Source of the DNA: Varroa destructor
Lineage: Eukaryota; Arthropoda; Arachnida; Mesostigmata; Varroidae
DNA: 64,000 bases
Direction: 5' to 3'
Assembly (NCBI RefSeq): GCF_002443255.2
Contig: NW_019211456.1
Location: 558,001-622,000 of the forward strand
Made by a program: the position numbers and the translations under genes. Under the pieces are notes generated by a model that was given only the letters and a program-made list of their open reading frames with translations, made no database searches and was not told the DNA's origin. Shown here piece by piece: positions 24,805-37,855 of this stretch (positions within the stretch are counted from its first letter, which is position 1; each line of letters starts with the position of its first letter).

Positions 24805-27027
24805 CGCTTGACACATCAATTCGAGGCACGTATTTGCTTCTTTACTTTCGTTGAAAGGGGTGATAAGTGAACAGAAATGTATACGGTTAGCTAGTCGGTT
24901 GAGTCAGAAAGAAATTTAATCCTAACTTTAGTTTTCGATTTTATTGTTTGTATAGCTTATGTTACACAAGTGGTAGGTCGCTGTAGATACGACCTGTGCC
25001 TGCGTGCCGACCTGATCACTATAAGTTAGACACAAAAGTACACACAACGTGCATTGGAAGTTCCAGAATTTAAATGCATCTCAGTTGATATTGAATTGAC
25101 AGGAGCGTTGTTATCATGCATTCATTTAAATATCCTCCTTGTGTAGATATAATTTATAAATTCGGATCGAGCTATTGCGTTGGTGTGAGTAGCATTCCGG
25201 CATCGCAAATGATTTGGTGTAGCACAAAAAGGTGATTCACGAGATTTGCTTTTTGTATCTGCTTAGGTGCAGACGCATTTCGTAGAGTGAGGTAATGGGA
25301 GCGCACGACTATCTGGATATGTCTTCTTGAGAAAACATATAAAGACAGAACATGCATCGTTAAAATACACTATTTGTACAGTAAAGAACAAAAAATATCA
25401 AACGTTTGTTATCTCTGATAACTATGAATAGGCCATTTTCAAAAATGCCGTCAAACCATGAAAGTCCTTTCATACCGTAGACCACCAAATTCAATGAGAA
25501 GACCTATTTACTTCGTAGCTTGAACATGTATTTTTAGAAGAAGTAAATAGTTGATCGGCTAACATTAGTTCACATAATTTAGCCACCCGTTAGGCTATAG
25601 AAAATCGTTATTATCTAATTGCACTTAAATAAATTCTTATAGATTTTTAGATTCTACCACGTGCGAATCCCTGATAACTGATAGGCTTATTTAGATACGT
25701 CGCAACAGTATAATTGGCGGCACCTAATTCGTGGCAAAAGTCTAATACCTTATCGCTACGATGCGATAGCAAAACATTTGATGTCGTACTTAGCTCTGGT
25801 TCACATAAAGTTTGTAGGCTGACATTATCTTAATGAGATATTTTGCATTTCCAGTTAACTGCAGTTCTGTGTAATTAAAATCAGTCACAGCGCAACACAT
25901 TAATTCACGCGACTACCTTTCCCCGATATATATATATATATATTTTTAATTTAAATCTTTTTTTTAAATCAACTGTCTTGATGCACTTATCCAAAAATTG
26001 TATCCTTTTGAAAAGGGTACTTAAACCAAAAATTATTACAAAACTTGCAATCACATATACTATGTTAGGACACCGCGTGTGACAACCAGCCATACGCCAC
26101 GGGCAGGTCTTTGAAGCCCTTTTAATAGTATTACGCGAAGGCCACCGTGTCAGGTATGCTACTCAACAGCTGAATAGCTAGATTTATAATAAGGTATCGC
26201 CCCACGCGTCTCCCTCTTACTAAAGAGGTAGCGGTAGCATAGCATATCATAGTTCTGTATAGTTGTAGCGTTATTAAAACCAATGCATACTGCTATGGAA
26301 CAGCAGAAGGAGATGCTTCAAACAAGAACAGGAAGTTTAAACTTATTCTTATTTTTGCCACTGTGCTTTGGCAGTCAAGCGACTATGACACTTAGTATAT
26401 AGACAGTCAGCCATTATTAAAAAAATACCTAAATACCATACCTAAATAATGGCGGCAGTCTGATGTTTAAAAAGCAGGTGGCGTGGCGGAGCAAACGTCT
26501 ATCAAAATTTGAATGCAATAATAGTTCAACTTTTTCTGTGAGTAAATGAAAGCATTTTTTATAAGTCCACATAGATTTAGCTCCCCCATTTAGCTGTCCC
26601 CAGGTGGTGACAGGAATACTGTTAATAGCATTTGTTATCACGCCACCTCTGACAATGCATCGCAAAGTGTGTGTCTATTAAAATAAGAGGTGAGGTGGTC
26701 TAGACTGGTGTGATCAAAACTTGATTCGCGCTGATAAACCATTCGTCTGAAAAAATGCTTAACAGCACTATCAGACCTAAAACATTTTTGTCCCATTCCC
26801 TTTTGATATCACTTTTATAAAGTAGTAGAGTAAACCTTTTATTTGTTATAACAACCGGTGTAGGTTAAGGCAAATATAGCGAATATACAACAAAAACTAA
26901 GGTCATTCCACAGCTGAATCTGTTAGGCTCGAAAAAAAGTTCTTTCTTTACTAAGTAAACTTAGAAAACGCTGTATTTTTTATTCCTGTGACAATACATT
27001 ACTACGTTATGTACACCCCGTAATTCT
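24805..27027. other. Intergenic between TTC8 and ADRM1, nothing recognised
   Basis: AT-rich, with one TA microsatellite (25926-25943). No supported gene. A minus-strand frame at 26429-26665 does not resemble a known family. Confidence 0.4.
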
Positions 27028-27309
27028 TCACGTCCTTCTGCCATCTTTCCCAGTAAATGGTGTACACCGAAGGTAACGGGTTTCCAAGAGTTTCTTTTGC
27101 CAGTTCCCGAGATATTTGTCGGGTCTTCGCATGGTTGCCATCAAACTCAGTCGATCTGCCAGAGCGGCAGCATTTTCTGGGCTCCAGATATCGTTTTCAA
27201 CTTTGGCAAACGAATTTTGCCAAGTACTTAAAGCAAATGTTCCGCGCTGTCCATATTTGAGGAGTTCTTTCATGTTGAAATCGCACTCACAGCACAATAT
27301 TGTAACCAC
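27028..27309 (-). other. Exon-like frame, unrecognised
   Basis: An open minus-strand frame of about 93 codons with higher GC than its surroundings and mixed composition (KYGQRGTFALSTWQNSF, then VENDIWSPENAAALADRL). In its last third a second minus frame is equally protein-like (ISRELAKETLGNPLPSVYT, then IYWERWQKDVKNYG). This suggests a frameshift, and therefore a decayed coding sequence, or an exon boundary. I do not recognise the family. Confidence 0.3.
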
Positions 27310-28341
27310 AGATACAGAGGTAAGAGAGTTTTCGGACGTCCTTTCCGCTCAGAAGTATCCCGGAAATAAACAACAAATAAGGCTATATAAAAAAGTAAGT
27401 TACAGAAAAAAAATGTGACTTGTGACCGACCAACAATTTTCAAACTCCTAAGCAGCAGAGAGTGTAGTATTGGTGCATTTAATACATTTTACAGCTGTTT
27501 GTTAGCAGATGCCTTTTAAGTTTATTACATTTTACAAAAAATTGTAACAACGTAAAAGATAATACAGTTATGTTGATAATATTCACGGTGTTATTAAGCC
27601 CAATAAGACACTTTAATAGTCTACCAGAGATATAATGACAGGACAAATATGATTATGACTTTTCTCATTTCGAAATAGCGCTTTCTTTCTAAACAGTGCT
27701 TTTCTTTCTTGTCACAAAGTCGCCCGTCGACTTGAGATGAACCTGTATCGCACTTTTTTTGGGTTTTGTCGACTATTTCTAGGGGTCAGTTGGTGTCCCC
27801 ATGAATATACAGTGATCACGTGTCCACTAAACTTAACGACTCATGGTAATCTAAATTCAAAACATACTGGGCTCCGTGTTGAGAGTCAGCATCCTGAATC
27901 AATGCGTGAGACGCAGTGCGGGACGTAAAGCTCGAGACCTTTATTTAGACGCCACTATTTAATATCAAGTAGGTTGCAATTAGAACAACTTCAGGCAATC
28001 TGGTACTATACATTTTTTTACTAGATAACCGACAAGGAAACTTATGATTAATCTGGGCTACACGATGCAGCCCTATGTTGAGTGTGCTGTATGGTTAAAC
28101 AGCGTGTGCGTTTGTATCTGCGACTAAGCAACTGTCTAATAATCCTGAGTTTTACGATTAAGAACAGAGCATTACTGGTACACAGCAAAAAAGTTGTACC
28201 CCGCGGGTCGATTTTCGGATAACCACAAATTTGATTTCCATGCATTGTTTAAAGATTTATACGTCTTCTAGAGCTAATACTTATTATTTATTCATGTAGA
28301 ACTAAATATAGCAGGAATCAGATCTGCCGTTAACCATTACA

Positions 28342-28514
28342 TTAACTGTATTTGACTCTGGCTAGGCAGTTGTGGAAATAGTCAGTAAATACCCGAGATG
28401 AGTGCGTTGTCCAAAAGACACCTTTATCTTCCTTTGGTTTGACAGGATCGGGTTCCAAAAAGAGCCACTTGAGGGTAGTCTTCATACGTTCTTGTATGGC
28501 ACTTGCGTTTCCAA
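28342..28514 (-). other. Candidate terminal exon, unrecognised
   Basis: After a good acceptor on the minus strand (TTTTTGCACAG) a frame of 57 codons runs to a stop: GNASAIQERMKTTLKW, then FLEPDPVKPKEDKGVFWT and VFTDYFHNCLARVKYS. Composition and acceptor fit a real last exon or the remnant of one. Upstream of the acceptor another frame (DQINQMLNNSAVLGFRAF) is also protein-like, so a frameshifted pseudogene is an alternative. No family was recognised and no partner exon was found. Confidence 0.3.
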
Positions 28515-28551
28515 CTGTGCAAAAATGTAGACTCGAACGCCCGAAAACCAA

Positions 28552-31480
28552 GTACAGCGCTATTGTTTAACATCTGATTTATTTGATCGCAGTTCACCAT
28601 TTCATCTTGTCTATCTGCATTATACTTGGTGGTTATATTCACAGTACATTGGAATGACGTTGTTAGAAATTACAGTTAAAAATGAAAACAATATTTAAAA
28701 CCACAGTTGCGCCTCAGGTGACGCTTCCTTCGCTCTAGGGTTTTTACAAGTACTAATGTTTCTCATATATATATATAAATAACTTGTCAAACCAACTAAT
28801 CCTGCGCAAGTAGAATGACCAACTATTGTGTACCTTATCGAAAAGTTTCGATCGTAGGATCAAGGTAAATAAACGTTTGCTCAGTTTATCGAGCGTCTAC
28901 ATAAGTCGCGTGAAATATAGGCTTGTACCTGTGGATCTAGGATCCGAAACAAATAGCGTTCGAGTAGGCATAACTCGCCAATCAATTGATAATAACGAAA
29001 ATATACATATGTTATACGAAATTACAAAATATGTAATAACGACATTTGTCTATCGCTGGGAGCACAAAATAAACGGTTGTTCGAAAAATATGGTCCAGAA
29101 TTTTGAATGCCAATAATATTTATTAACACATAACAAGCGGTGACTTTAGGTGATGACCTAAATGATTGTTATAGCATATTCGCTTATCAAAAGAACAACT
29201 GACCCAATTTCAATTATAGTTAGGTGAACCTGATCACGCACGAGCCGTCAGCTGTTAGAGACTTAATGCGTCTGTGAAGAAAAGCTTACGAATAAAGCCT
29301 ATGGAACATGACCTACCAAAACGAAGATGGGCAAGCGAATCACAGTCTGCAAGACTACACACCAGACTTTTCGTAGCGTGTTTGGGCACTCAGACGGTAT
29401 CTACTACCGGATAATAATGAGACGCGAAATCAAACGATTTTTTGAGTTTATTGTGTCCTGAGAAGATGCATCTGTGTATTATAGTTTCGTTACCCGGTAG
29501 GCAGCTAATAAAGTATTTAACTTTGTGGTCTGCATAGCCCTAGTTTGCATATATATAAAACATATGTTTCACGATGCTCGAATTAATGTTTCCCAATTGT
29601 TTATCCCGTGTCAAAAGCATCCAACACTTTTAAAGATCAGGCTTTGACAAAATGGATTTACCTTGTCGAAGATAAGACTAGCCACACGTCCTGACATATA
29701 CACTATTGCAGGTTGCTGTATTTAGCGCCATTCGTGCGCCTAGAATATTTACCTGCTTCTCGCATATTTCCAAAGTGTTGGCCAATTACTTCCTTTGATT
29801 AATACAACAGAGAAAATACCGAACGTCAAATGGGCCGATTTTCTCCTTTGTAATGAGGATAAACGTGTATGCGCATTCGAAATTTATCGTACAACTTGCA
29901 TGGAACGTTCCAGTAGATTTTGAACAAGTTTTTCGTTCGTTTCGAACAGCCTTAAACGCAGCAACACAGCTACAAAAACGCTGCACTCTGTATTATATAA
30001 ATACTATATGACAATAGAATACTAGAAGATTTTTAAGCAGTTGCATTGCTATGTTAAGTTAAAGACACGAACAGTGCAATTCGAAAGCGTGACATTTTGA
30101 TAAATGTTTCCATAGGTCGTTTATTTGGACTCTGACATAACTTATATGTAGCATAATGTAACATACCCTCGGTGACCATCAAATTGATTGCCTATTTGGA
30201 TTTTTGCCCCTCGATACCCTTGACGAATTCAGCCATTCATTTCACATAGAATAGAATCCTGTCTTGTCTGGATTAGAAAATAATCTTATGTAAAATGCCT
30301 AATATGAATGTAGTCAAACTAAACTATTGTACAATGCTGCTGTCGTCAGCTTTACCTTGGGTAACCAAATAGAGCAAGAGATACCCTTCACTTTGTTACA
30401 CGCAGGATTACGCTAAAAAACAAAGCTGTAAATGCTGAAGTTTCACAAATGGGCTCTACAATTAGCAGTATGTTATAGAACGACTCACACACGCAACTAA
30501 TTGCTAATAATAGGCAGATTCACTTTTTCTATATGGTCTCCTTGGTCATTGGCCGATTCTCAGTTTTCCGATATATGCTATGGAGAACACGTGCGTTCGG
30601 CTTCGTAATCGCACAGCTTTATCACGTACTCATCGTGTACATCGGGACGTTCACTAAACGTTTACGTGACAATCGTGTATAAATAAGTAGTCGCTTGGGT
30701 TGCTGAGGATTTAAACGCAGTACCGTGTATAACTGACATATGATCTATATATACGTACGGCGGGTTTGCCGCAATTTTTAGCCTCAGCTTAACTGATTAT
30801 AGAATTATTTTCGTTTATCTCGTTTGATTCGAAGCCCATTCGCAAGCCAAATATGAGCTGAATTAATTCAGGCTCGATGCGTGATAATGCGGTGATTTCT
30901 GCATTACTAGTATAACATTCCTCGTCTTTATACATTAGACACGGCTGCCAATATAAGAAGATCTGAATGCTCATGAAATAGTCAGACGCTATAACGAGCA
31001 CTTTGTCAACGCTATCCATTTGCATTATCAGCTCTTTAAATGCATCGACAGCTGTAGCCTAGAAGAGAAGAGGGGGCTTCTTGTAATTAACTATTGCTTT
31101 TTGTGAAAGGCTGCGCACATAGCAATTGAATTGGCTGTTGTTGGTCAGGCAGTTGCTTGTGTGTATGACATAACTGTTTCCATGTAAAACGCTACTTAGT
31201 AATTTTGCTTATTTCCTAAATCAATTTTTCGCAACAGGGAGTAAAACAATCCCAACCCAGACATGCGCTATAGACGCTGTGTGTGCTGTACGACGCCACT
31301 GATCCGAGTCAGATTTTAGTGTGTTTACGTTATTTGCCGAACCTTGATGTTAGTCAGCAGTTTGACTGGTTGTAATTTTTCAACAAACGAGTGCTATCTT
31401 TTTTCTCGTCGAACGACAAATAACTGTATCGAGTGTCATCGATACGTACTCTTTGTACCACAGAATCGAATACTATCGAA
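28552..31480. other. Intergenic upstream of ADRM1, nothing recognised
   Basis: AT-rich sequence that must contain the ADRM1 promoter near its right end. No core element was identified with confidence. Confidence 0.35.
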
Positions 31481-34400
31481 ATGACCCAACGACTTCTCTT
31501 CGGGACGCAGGGCAGTAGCTCATCCCAAACTAAGTACCTCGTAGAATTTAGGGCTGGGAAATGTACCCAAAAAGGGAAACTTGTTACTCCCGATAAGCGC
31601 AAAGGTAAGATACTTAACCGCAATCATCTGACTAACATGTATTCTTCTTTTATTATTGAAACAATTAGAGGCACATCTTAAGACGCAGTGGTCTTGGCTA
31701 ACATTTGATTGTCGAATGCCTGAATGTTGAAAGCGAAGCTATGATTTCACTTCAGTAATCTTTTAGCAATGACTACGAAATCTGTTAAATTCGTGCTCAA
31801 CGTTCCAGCCATGCAGCTTCCTTGTATCTCTCTAGCATTATTATTAGTATTAGTATTATTATTATTATTATCGGTATATCGGAGTATTTTGTCCTATGGA
31901 AAATATTTTTCCCTTCCGAGCTGAAAGCCATTAACGATCTAACTTCGCAAGTCATGGCCGTCAACCTCGCTGTGTAGTTTTTCTTGATAGATATTTGCTT
32001 GTCAGAAAGATCTCCGAAAGAACCTCTTTACGCGGATGTACAGATTCGAACACGACTTATGTGAGACTGGTTTGTGACACCAGCATCCTTACCGGTTCAG
32101 TCATTAGCGGAACACAATCCGTTAGCTGTATCTTGCAAATAGCTTTCGGTAGTTGTAGATTACAAATAGGAGATTTTCGATTGCAAAGTAAAAGTTATAT
32201 AATTCAGGTTTCGCTTTAACATAGTACAAGCGACTCAAAACGGTCCTTATATCTACATATTGTTCGATAGTGATATCGTCATCCGTATACTTACTAAACG
32301 CAGGTTTGTCCAACCCAAAACACCCATTCAGAGCACCCATTGGACATACTTGTGCGGCCATCAGAAGGGCAATGTGGAACTCGTACTCTGTTAAGCAAAT
32401 ACATCTTTTTCATAGAGAGAAGTGTTGTTTTTCTCTGTAAAGTGTAATAGTCAGTTTGGGTGAATAGTAAACCAACGTCAAGAATTTCTTTCGTTTGAAA
32501 CAACGACCTTTGCATTTCATAGAACTTACATTACACGACAGAGAAGCGAAACAATTAGCTTGCTTCTCTAGCACCGTTTTGCCTATACTAAAGTCATATT
32601 ATGAAGTTAAACTGAAAGCATGTTACGTTTAATAAGTCTCTATAAAATATCTATAAAAATATATAATGTAACCATTCTAGGACCTATATGGGGTGGAATA
32701 AGTGGACTATATGGGCCATTGCGTTCGAGCATAACAAAATTAGATGCTATCGATGCTAGTTCTAATTAATAAGTAATTGGCAGAAATAAGTAACGTCAGA
32801 ATTCAAAAAATTCAGAAGCTTCAGCTTAGTGAAAATGCGTGCGTATATATATCAATCAAGTTATATATATATATACTAAGAAATCGTCGTACCACATGTC
32901 GTATGTTCAAATGTAGTTGTTCTTGAAAAAAAAAGAATCATCTGCATATTATTTATACCAGCCGTAATACGGGCAAGTCGGCTTTGTAGAGCGGGGTGCA
33001 CATTGTTACTGTTTTTCCACACCTCTTAAATTATTCTGCCGTTATTAAACTTTTACGATAAGTTGCAAAGCCTCATGTGAGACTATGGCAGACGGATCAT
33101 ATTGAATGGTCAAAAACGTATTGACGATTTTTCTAGCTAGACAGATGGATACTGTTATCGCATCAGGTGGCGTTAATTCGTTTGTAAACTGAGACTTACA
33201 GTAGCGAATGTATTAAAAGTAGCTGATGTATTCAGCCGTAAAATAAAGCTTTTTTGAAAGAGTGAATTTTTTGCAAAAAATCGCTATAATTTGCAGTTTT
33301 ATTGTGACTAGGACATATGTTGCCTAGGCTCACAAAACATTGTGCCGCGTATCAGTTAAGAGACATTATCAGAAGTGGCAGAAACGTAAAGGGTACTCGT
33401 AGACTGCGAAAAAAATTGATGAAATTATTGCGAAGGTTTGGCAAGGCCGACACGTCGGTAGCTATGTCATAGCCGAAGAACTAGGCATCTGCCACTAGAC
33501 AGTTTTAAACTATTCAAAGATAGGTAGCTACGAAAAAAAAATTGTTCAGCGCCACGCCACTTGACGCAAAAAAATATATTTAACCATACTTCTATCTTCG
33601 AAGCTCTACAGACACGCAACGGAATGAAGCCATTTTCAAACCGCATGGTCTCAGGTGATGAAAAATTGATTATGTACAACGACGAGCGAAAAAAAATCAT
33701 GGCCAAAGTGAAAAAAAGCTTCACAATCTATGGCAAATAAAATTATGCTACATGGTGGGTGGCATTGAAAAGGAGTTGTGCATTAAACTACAGCAAACTA
33801 CTACTCGGACTTGTACTGTCAACGATTAACGAATTGTTTACACTGCGACAAAAAAAAAACACTTTCTCCGTTAAAACTAAACCTATCTACTCCACGTCGA
33901 AGCGAAATGAACGAAAAAAACGATAGACCTTTAAGGGGCGAACTCAGCAGAAACTGTTTGATGGAGTTCGAATAAAGTATTTTTCTTCAAGTTTCATTCA
34001 GAACTGTAGTATCAGCATGCTTTTCGTCGGTCTCCAAGAACACACGCTAGTGAATGGCTGCAGGCCTAAATGTCTGTCTTCATACAGCCCCATAGGCTTG
34101 GGATACGTCACGAAGTACTCGCCGAAAGGCGGGTTGTTTCAAGAGCTCGGGATACTCAGGCCCCAAATGCTGTTCACTTTTTGAATGATTCTTCTATTAT
34201 CTAGTAACCCCGCCCTACACTTGTACAGTTATCGTTCATGTTTGCCAGAAACTTTAATATGTTGAAATCGACTAGCTAAAGAACTAATAAATAAATTGTA
34301 CGTTTACAGGGAATACAAAACACAAAAATACAAAAAAAAAAACAAAAAAAGCTTAGATATGTGCTATTTACTTTATAATTCACTAATTACTTGATCTAAA

Positions 34401-36457
34401 TGTGCATATGGTAAATACAATTATATAAGCACATGAGTATATTAAAATAAATTTGCTTATTCTAAGTAAATTATATGTAATAAAATTCGAGGTATAGACG
34501 AAGATTGTTTAAAAAATTGTGTGCGACCTCTTTTGTTTCGTATAGGTCTAGTGTACGTTCAACAGACCGAGGATTCACTTATACACTTCTGTTGGAAGGA
34601 TCGATCCACGGGAGCAACCGAAGACGACCTCATTATGTTTCCAGGAGATGCTGAATTTGAAAAGGTCACCCAGTGTACAACGGGACGTGTTTTCGTGCTT
34701 AAATTTAAATCGAACAATAAGCGATGCTTTTATTGGATGCAGGAGCCGAAGGACGAGAAAGACGAGGACTTTCGGACAAAGGTTGGACATCACTTTTACA
34801 TTCAGTATTAGCATTATTGCGTTACGCATTTATGCCGTACGCTGAGTAGTTTTCCTTATTATCAGGAGTGTTAAGGCATTGTTCCATGGATTCGGATGTT
34901 CTAAACACATTGCGTGCTGTGAGTAAAGTTTGTTATACTTTTTTCATTCCACCACAGATATGACATTCGAGTTGACTTGCATTCACTTAACGGTTTATCA
35001 AATAAAAACTTTGTTTTTGGTTTGTCGACAAAGGCACTGGACAGTAAAATTCATAAATTCAGGATGATGTACTGAGTAATATTTATCACACTGTTTGCCG
35101 ACAAAGGCGCTGGACAGTAAAATTCATAAATTCAGGACGATGTACTGAGTAATATTTATCACACTACAAACGTTTACTAATGCAGTGAACGGACGTAACA
35201 ATACGCTATATGTAAGGACATCGGTTTCAACGAAATCACTTTACCATCAATCAATCGATTTATATGATTTGTGATTTCATTACCATTGGCATGCAAGGTT
35301 ACTCAAACCCATTAAACAAAAATTGAAAATTTCATTGGCTCTAATTGTTTACATCCAAAATAAGAAAATGGAGTTGCAAGCGTGATGGATTAATCAGTTG
35401 TTGTTTCTGCTATTTTAGGTGAACCAGTTTCTTAACGACCCAACAGCTCAAACCCGAGGTGGCGGAAGCAGTGGCGGTTCATTTAGTGGAACCATTGCCG
35501 AGTTAGCTGACGACCACGACATAAATTCGATAATCTCTGGCATGTCACAACGGGATCTGATGCAACTCTTTGGAGGAATTGGAAGTAACACGTCAAATCT
35601 GCCTGCACTTTTGGGAACTGCCATGAACTCTCGAAGTGGTGGCAACAGGACGGCGCGGCAAGAGGAGCCAATGGATACTGATGTTCCTGTAGTACAAAAT
35701 TCGGGGGTCGTTTCAGGTGGCGGAACTGGAAGCGGCACAGCAGCCCCTCCTACAGCACAACCATCGACGCCTTCATTAGGAAAAGGTTCAGCTTATCTAG
35801 ATCAAATAACAGCGATAATATTCATAACCCATAAGTATGCCAATGTCTGGAAAAAAATATATAGCGATGGATATTTCTGTGCAGCATGCAACTGTTAGTC
35901 GAAAAGCAAAGTTCACACGAATGGATGTATCTGTTTAATCTAGAAGAAGTATTTGTTCGTTTTTCACGGCGTTTATATTATCACACCGTTCATAGGAGCA
36001 GTATAAATGCTTTCGGTGTTATGCAAACTAACCTGCATATACTGCAGGCAATCGTATGTGTATTACATCTACCGGGTTCTTCTTCTCATACTTCCTCAGA
36101 ATTCTCATACCTTAAAGGGGTGTGTCTAGATACAGTTATTTTAATGCATTATTCTGCATGTACTAGAAGTGTCATTCTCGACTGCTATCCATCACGATTT
36201 TGAGGTGATAGCAGGTTTAGTTTCAGAAAACACAAGGGATTGAAATGATTCAAGAGACGCAAGGAAGCGTAAAGACTAACGATTGAAGCTTATCTGCACG
36301 GCCTTTCTGTATTAAGGACCTAGGAGTATCAAAAATGGCTTTTCAAGTCACTTTGTTTTGTTCCAGAAAGAGCTCGGTCTCTCCATCTGGTACCAAGAGG
36401 AGCATGCTTGCTACGAGAAACATCTCGCTATGGTTTCCCAAAATTTGAACGCATCAT

Positions 36458-36488
<31 letters not shown>

Positions 36489-37499
36489 AAGGGAGAGGTT
36501 GTTGTGTTAAAAATTGACGACAAACATTAATGGGCTGTTTTTAATAGCGGGCTCGTTCCTTCGTTATTCTTGGAACTGAAAGGAAGCCAGATCTACTATA
36601 AAAGTACAAATTCGTAATAGCAAAGGCAGGGGGTTTCCTTTCGCGCAAAAGAGCTCAAAAAGCATTTCCTACAATCAAGAATTTTGGCACGGACATTAGC
36701 GTCTGCATTTGTTGCTAAATTGCATACATATATGCTTCACTTCGGTACTTAAGGCTTGCGCCTCTTTACACCGTTTTTCTGCCATGTATTTTTATATTTA
36801 TTAAGTTTATATTTGGCCAGGTATGTGTCTCGGAAATTAACAAAGGTTATATTGATTAAATTGAATATCATCGTGATACGGTAGATGTATATATGTATAT
36901 AGGTTCTAGGTATGCAAGCACAGTCTATTTTCCCGCAAAAGAATTGATTCTGAAGTGCAATGAGGACTTTTTGTAACAGGCATTTTTGTGTTGGTTTCGT
37001 TATTACAGGCGCCGGAATTAAACCTCAAAATCTCGCCGAAATCCTAAACAAGGTAAACGCGGAGGCTGCTGCTGCCGGTTCGTCATCAGCGAAGGTGGAT
37101 TCGATCTCTGGTGCGCTCACCTCGCCCGAAGTCTTAGAGCCACTACTTAATAATTCGGAGCTAATGGCACGGGTTAAGGGGTTTTTACCACCGATTGCCG
37201 CTGCGTCCGAAGAACTGTCCGGATCCAGCGGAACTGCAAGCTCCAATCCAGAAGTTGCTACCGAAATCAAGTTAACTGTTAAATCACCACAGTTTCAGCA
37301 AGCTGTGGCCCTGTTCTCAGAAGCGCTAGCTTCCGGTCAAATGGGGCCGATTATGACTCAGTTCGGTATGAGCGACGATGTAGCTGCTGCAGCAGCAACG
37401 GGCAACATGGATGAGTTCGTTAAAGCTCTTGAAATAGAAAAAACTAAAAAGAAGGACAAGCTTAAAAGCGCTTCGGAGGACGCCGAAATGAAGGAATAA
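31481..37499 (+). CDS. ADRM1: Proteasomal ubiquitin receptor ADRM1/Rpn13, complete, 4 exons
   Basis: Rpn13 sits on the 19S cap via Rpn2, binds ubiquitin chains, and recruits the deubiquitinase UCH37. Exons: 31481-31604, 34546-34781, 35419-35785, 37009-37499 (TAA). Phases agree and give 405 residues, nearly the length of human ADRM1. The Pru domain covers about residues 18-130: [20 protein letters not shown] across the first junction, [38 protein letters not shown] and [11 protein letters not shown] starts exon 3, followed by a Gly/Ser/Thr-rich linker. The C-terminal DEUBAD domain, which binds UCH37, lies in exon 4: [50 protein letters not shown] and [10 protein letters not shown] Lys/Glu tail follows. 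The third donor (AAAAG|GTTCAG) was chosen because it alone keeps phase with exon 4. An exon 3 read-through frame continues past it without family similarity. Confidence 0.95.
33119..33860 (+). mobile_element. Decayed mariner element in ADRM1 intron 1
   Basis: The 5' end begins at TA with TTGACGATTTTTCTAGCTAGAC, nearly the same as the element at 56930. Transposase pieces follow in order on the plus strand: [20 protein letters not shown] then ELGICH (about 33417-33500), [14 protein letters not shown], then [15 protein letters not shown] (about 33640-33690, holding the first catalytic Asp in GDEK), and IMLHGGWH with KGV (about 33740-33775). Several stops and frameshifts are present. Similarity fades after about 33860, so the second catalytic motif and 3' terminal repeat seem to be lost. 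Confidence 0.75.
35021..35166. repeat. 73-bp tandem duplication in ADRM1 intron 2
   Basis: Copies 35021-35093 and 35094-35166 abut directly and agree at 69 of 73 positions. The copies are not coding. The unit is not seen elsewhere in the window. Confidence 0.95.
36458..36497. repeat. (TA)n followed by (GA)n compound microsatellite
   Basis: Alternating TA to about 36474, then GA units with interruptions, in ADRM1 intron 3. Confidence 0.9.
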
Positions 37500-37849
37500 A
37501 GAGCAGAGAAATTAGAATACCTCTGGATGCGTGACATGTGTGACGACATTCCTTCATTCAATCTAATTAGAGCAAACAAACAGCCCAGTCCCTGCGAACT
37601 CTTGCGAAGACAGAGTGAAACGTGGAGCAAATTATGTTTCAGTAAGAAGCCTAGGGACTTATTATCGAAGGTCTGTCTAGTATAATTTGAAGCACGCACT
37701 TCAACATTCTGTCCGAATAGAACGTGGTTGAGATTGAACACATTATCAGATTCGCAAACAGATGGCTAACTGAGAGGGGTAATTTAGTCGGTTTCTAATA
37801 CCATGATAGTAGTTTTTCCAATGTTCAGTTAAATCATTTCAACTAGATT

Positions 37850-37855
37850 AATAAA
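37850..37855 (+). terminator. Possible ADRM1 polyadenylation signal
   Basis: AATAAA about 350 bp after the ADRM1 stop codon. It is the first canonical hexamer I noticed downstream. A non-canonical signal closer to the stop cannot be excluded. Confidence 0.35.

Noticed and set aside
35786..35898. Continuation of ADRM1 exon 3 past the chosen donor
   Set aside because: It loses all Rpn13 similarity ([14 protein letters not shown]) and ends in a stop. The phase-1 donor at 35785 joins the DEUBAD exon in frame.
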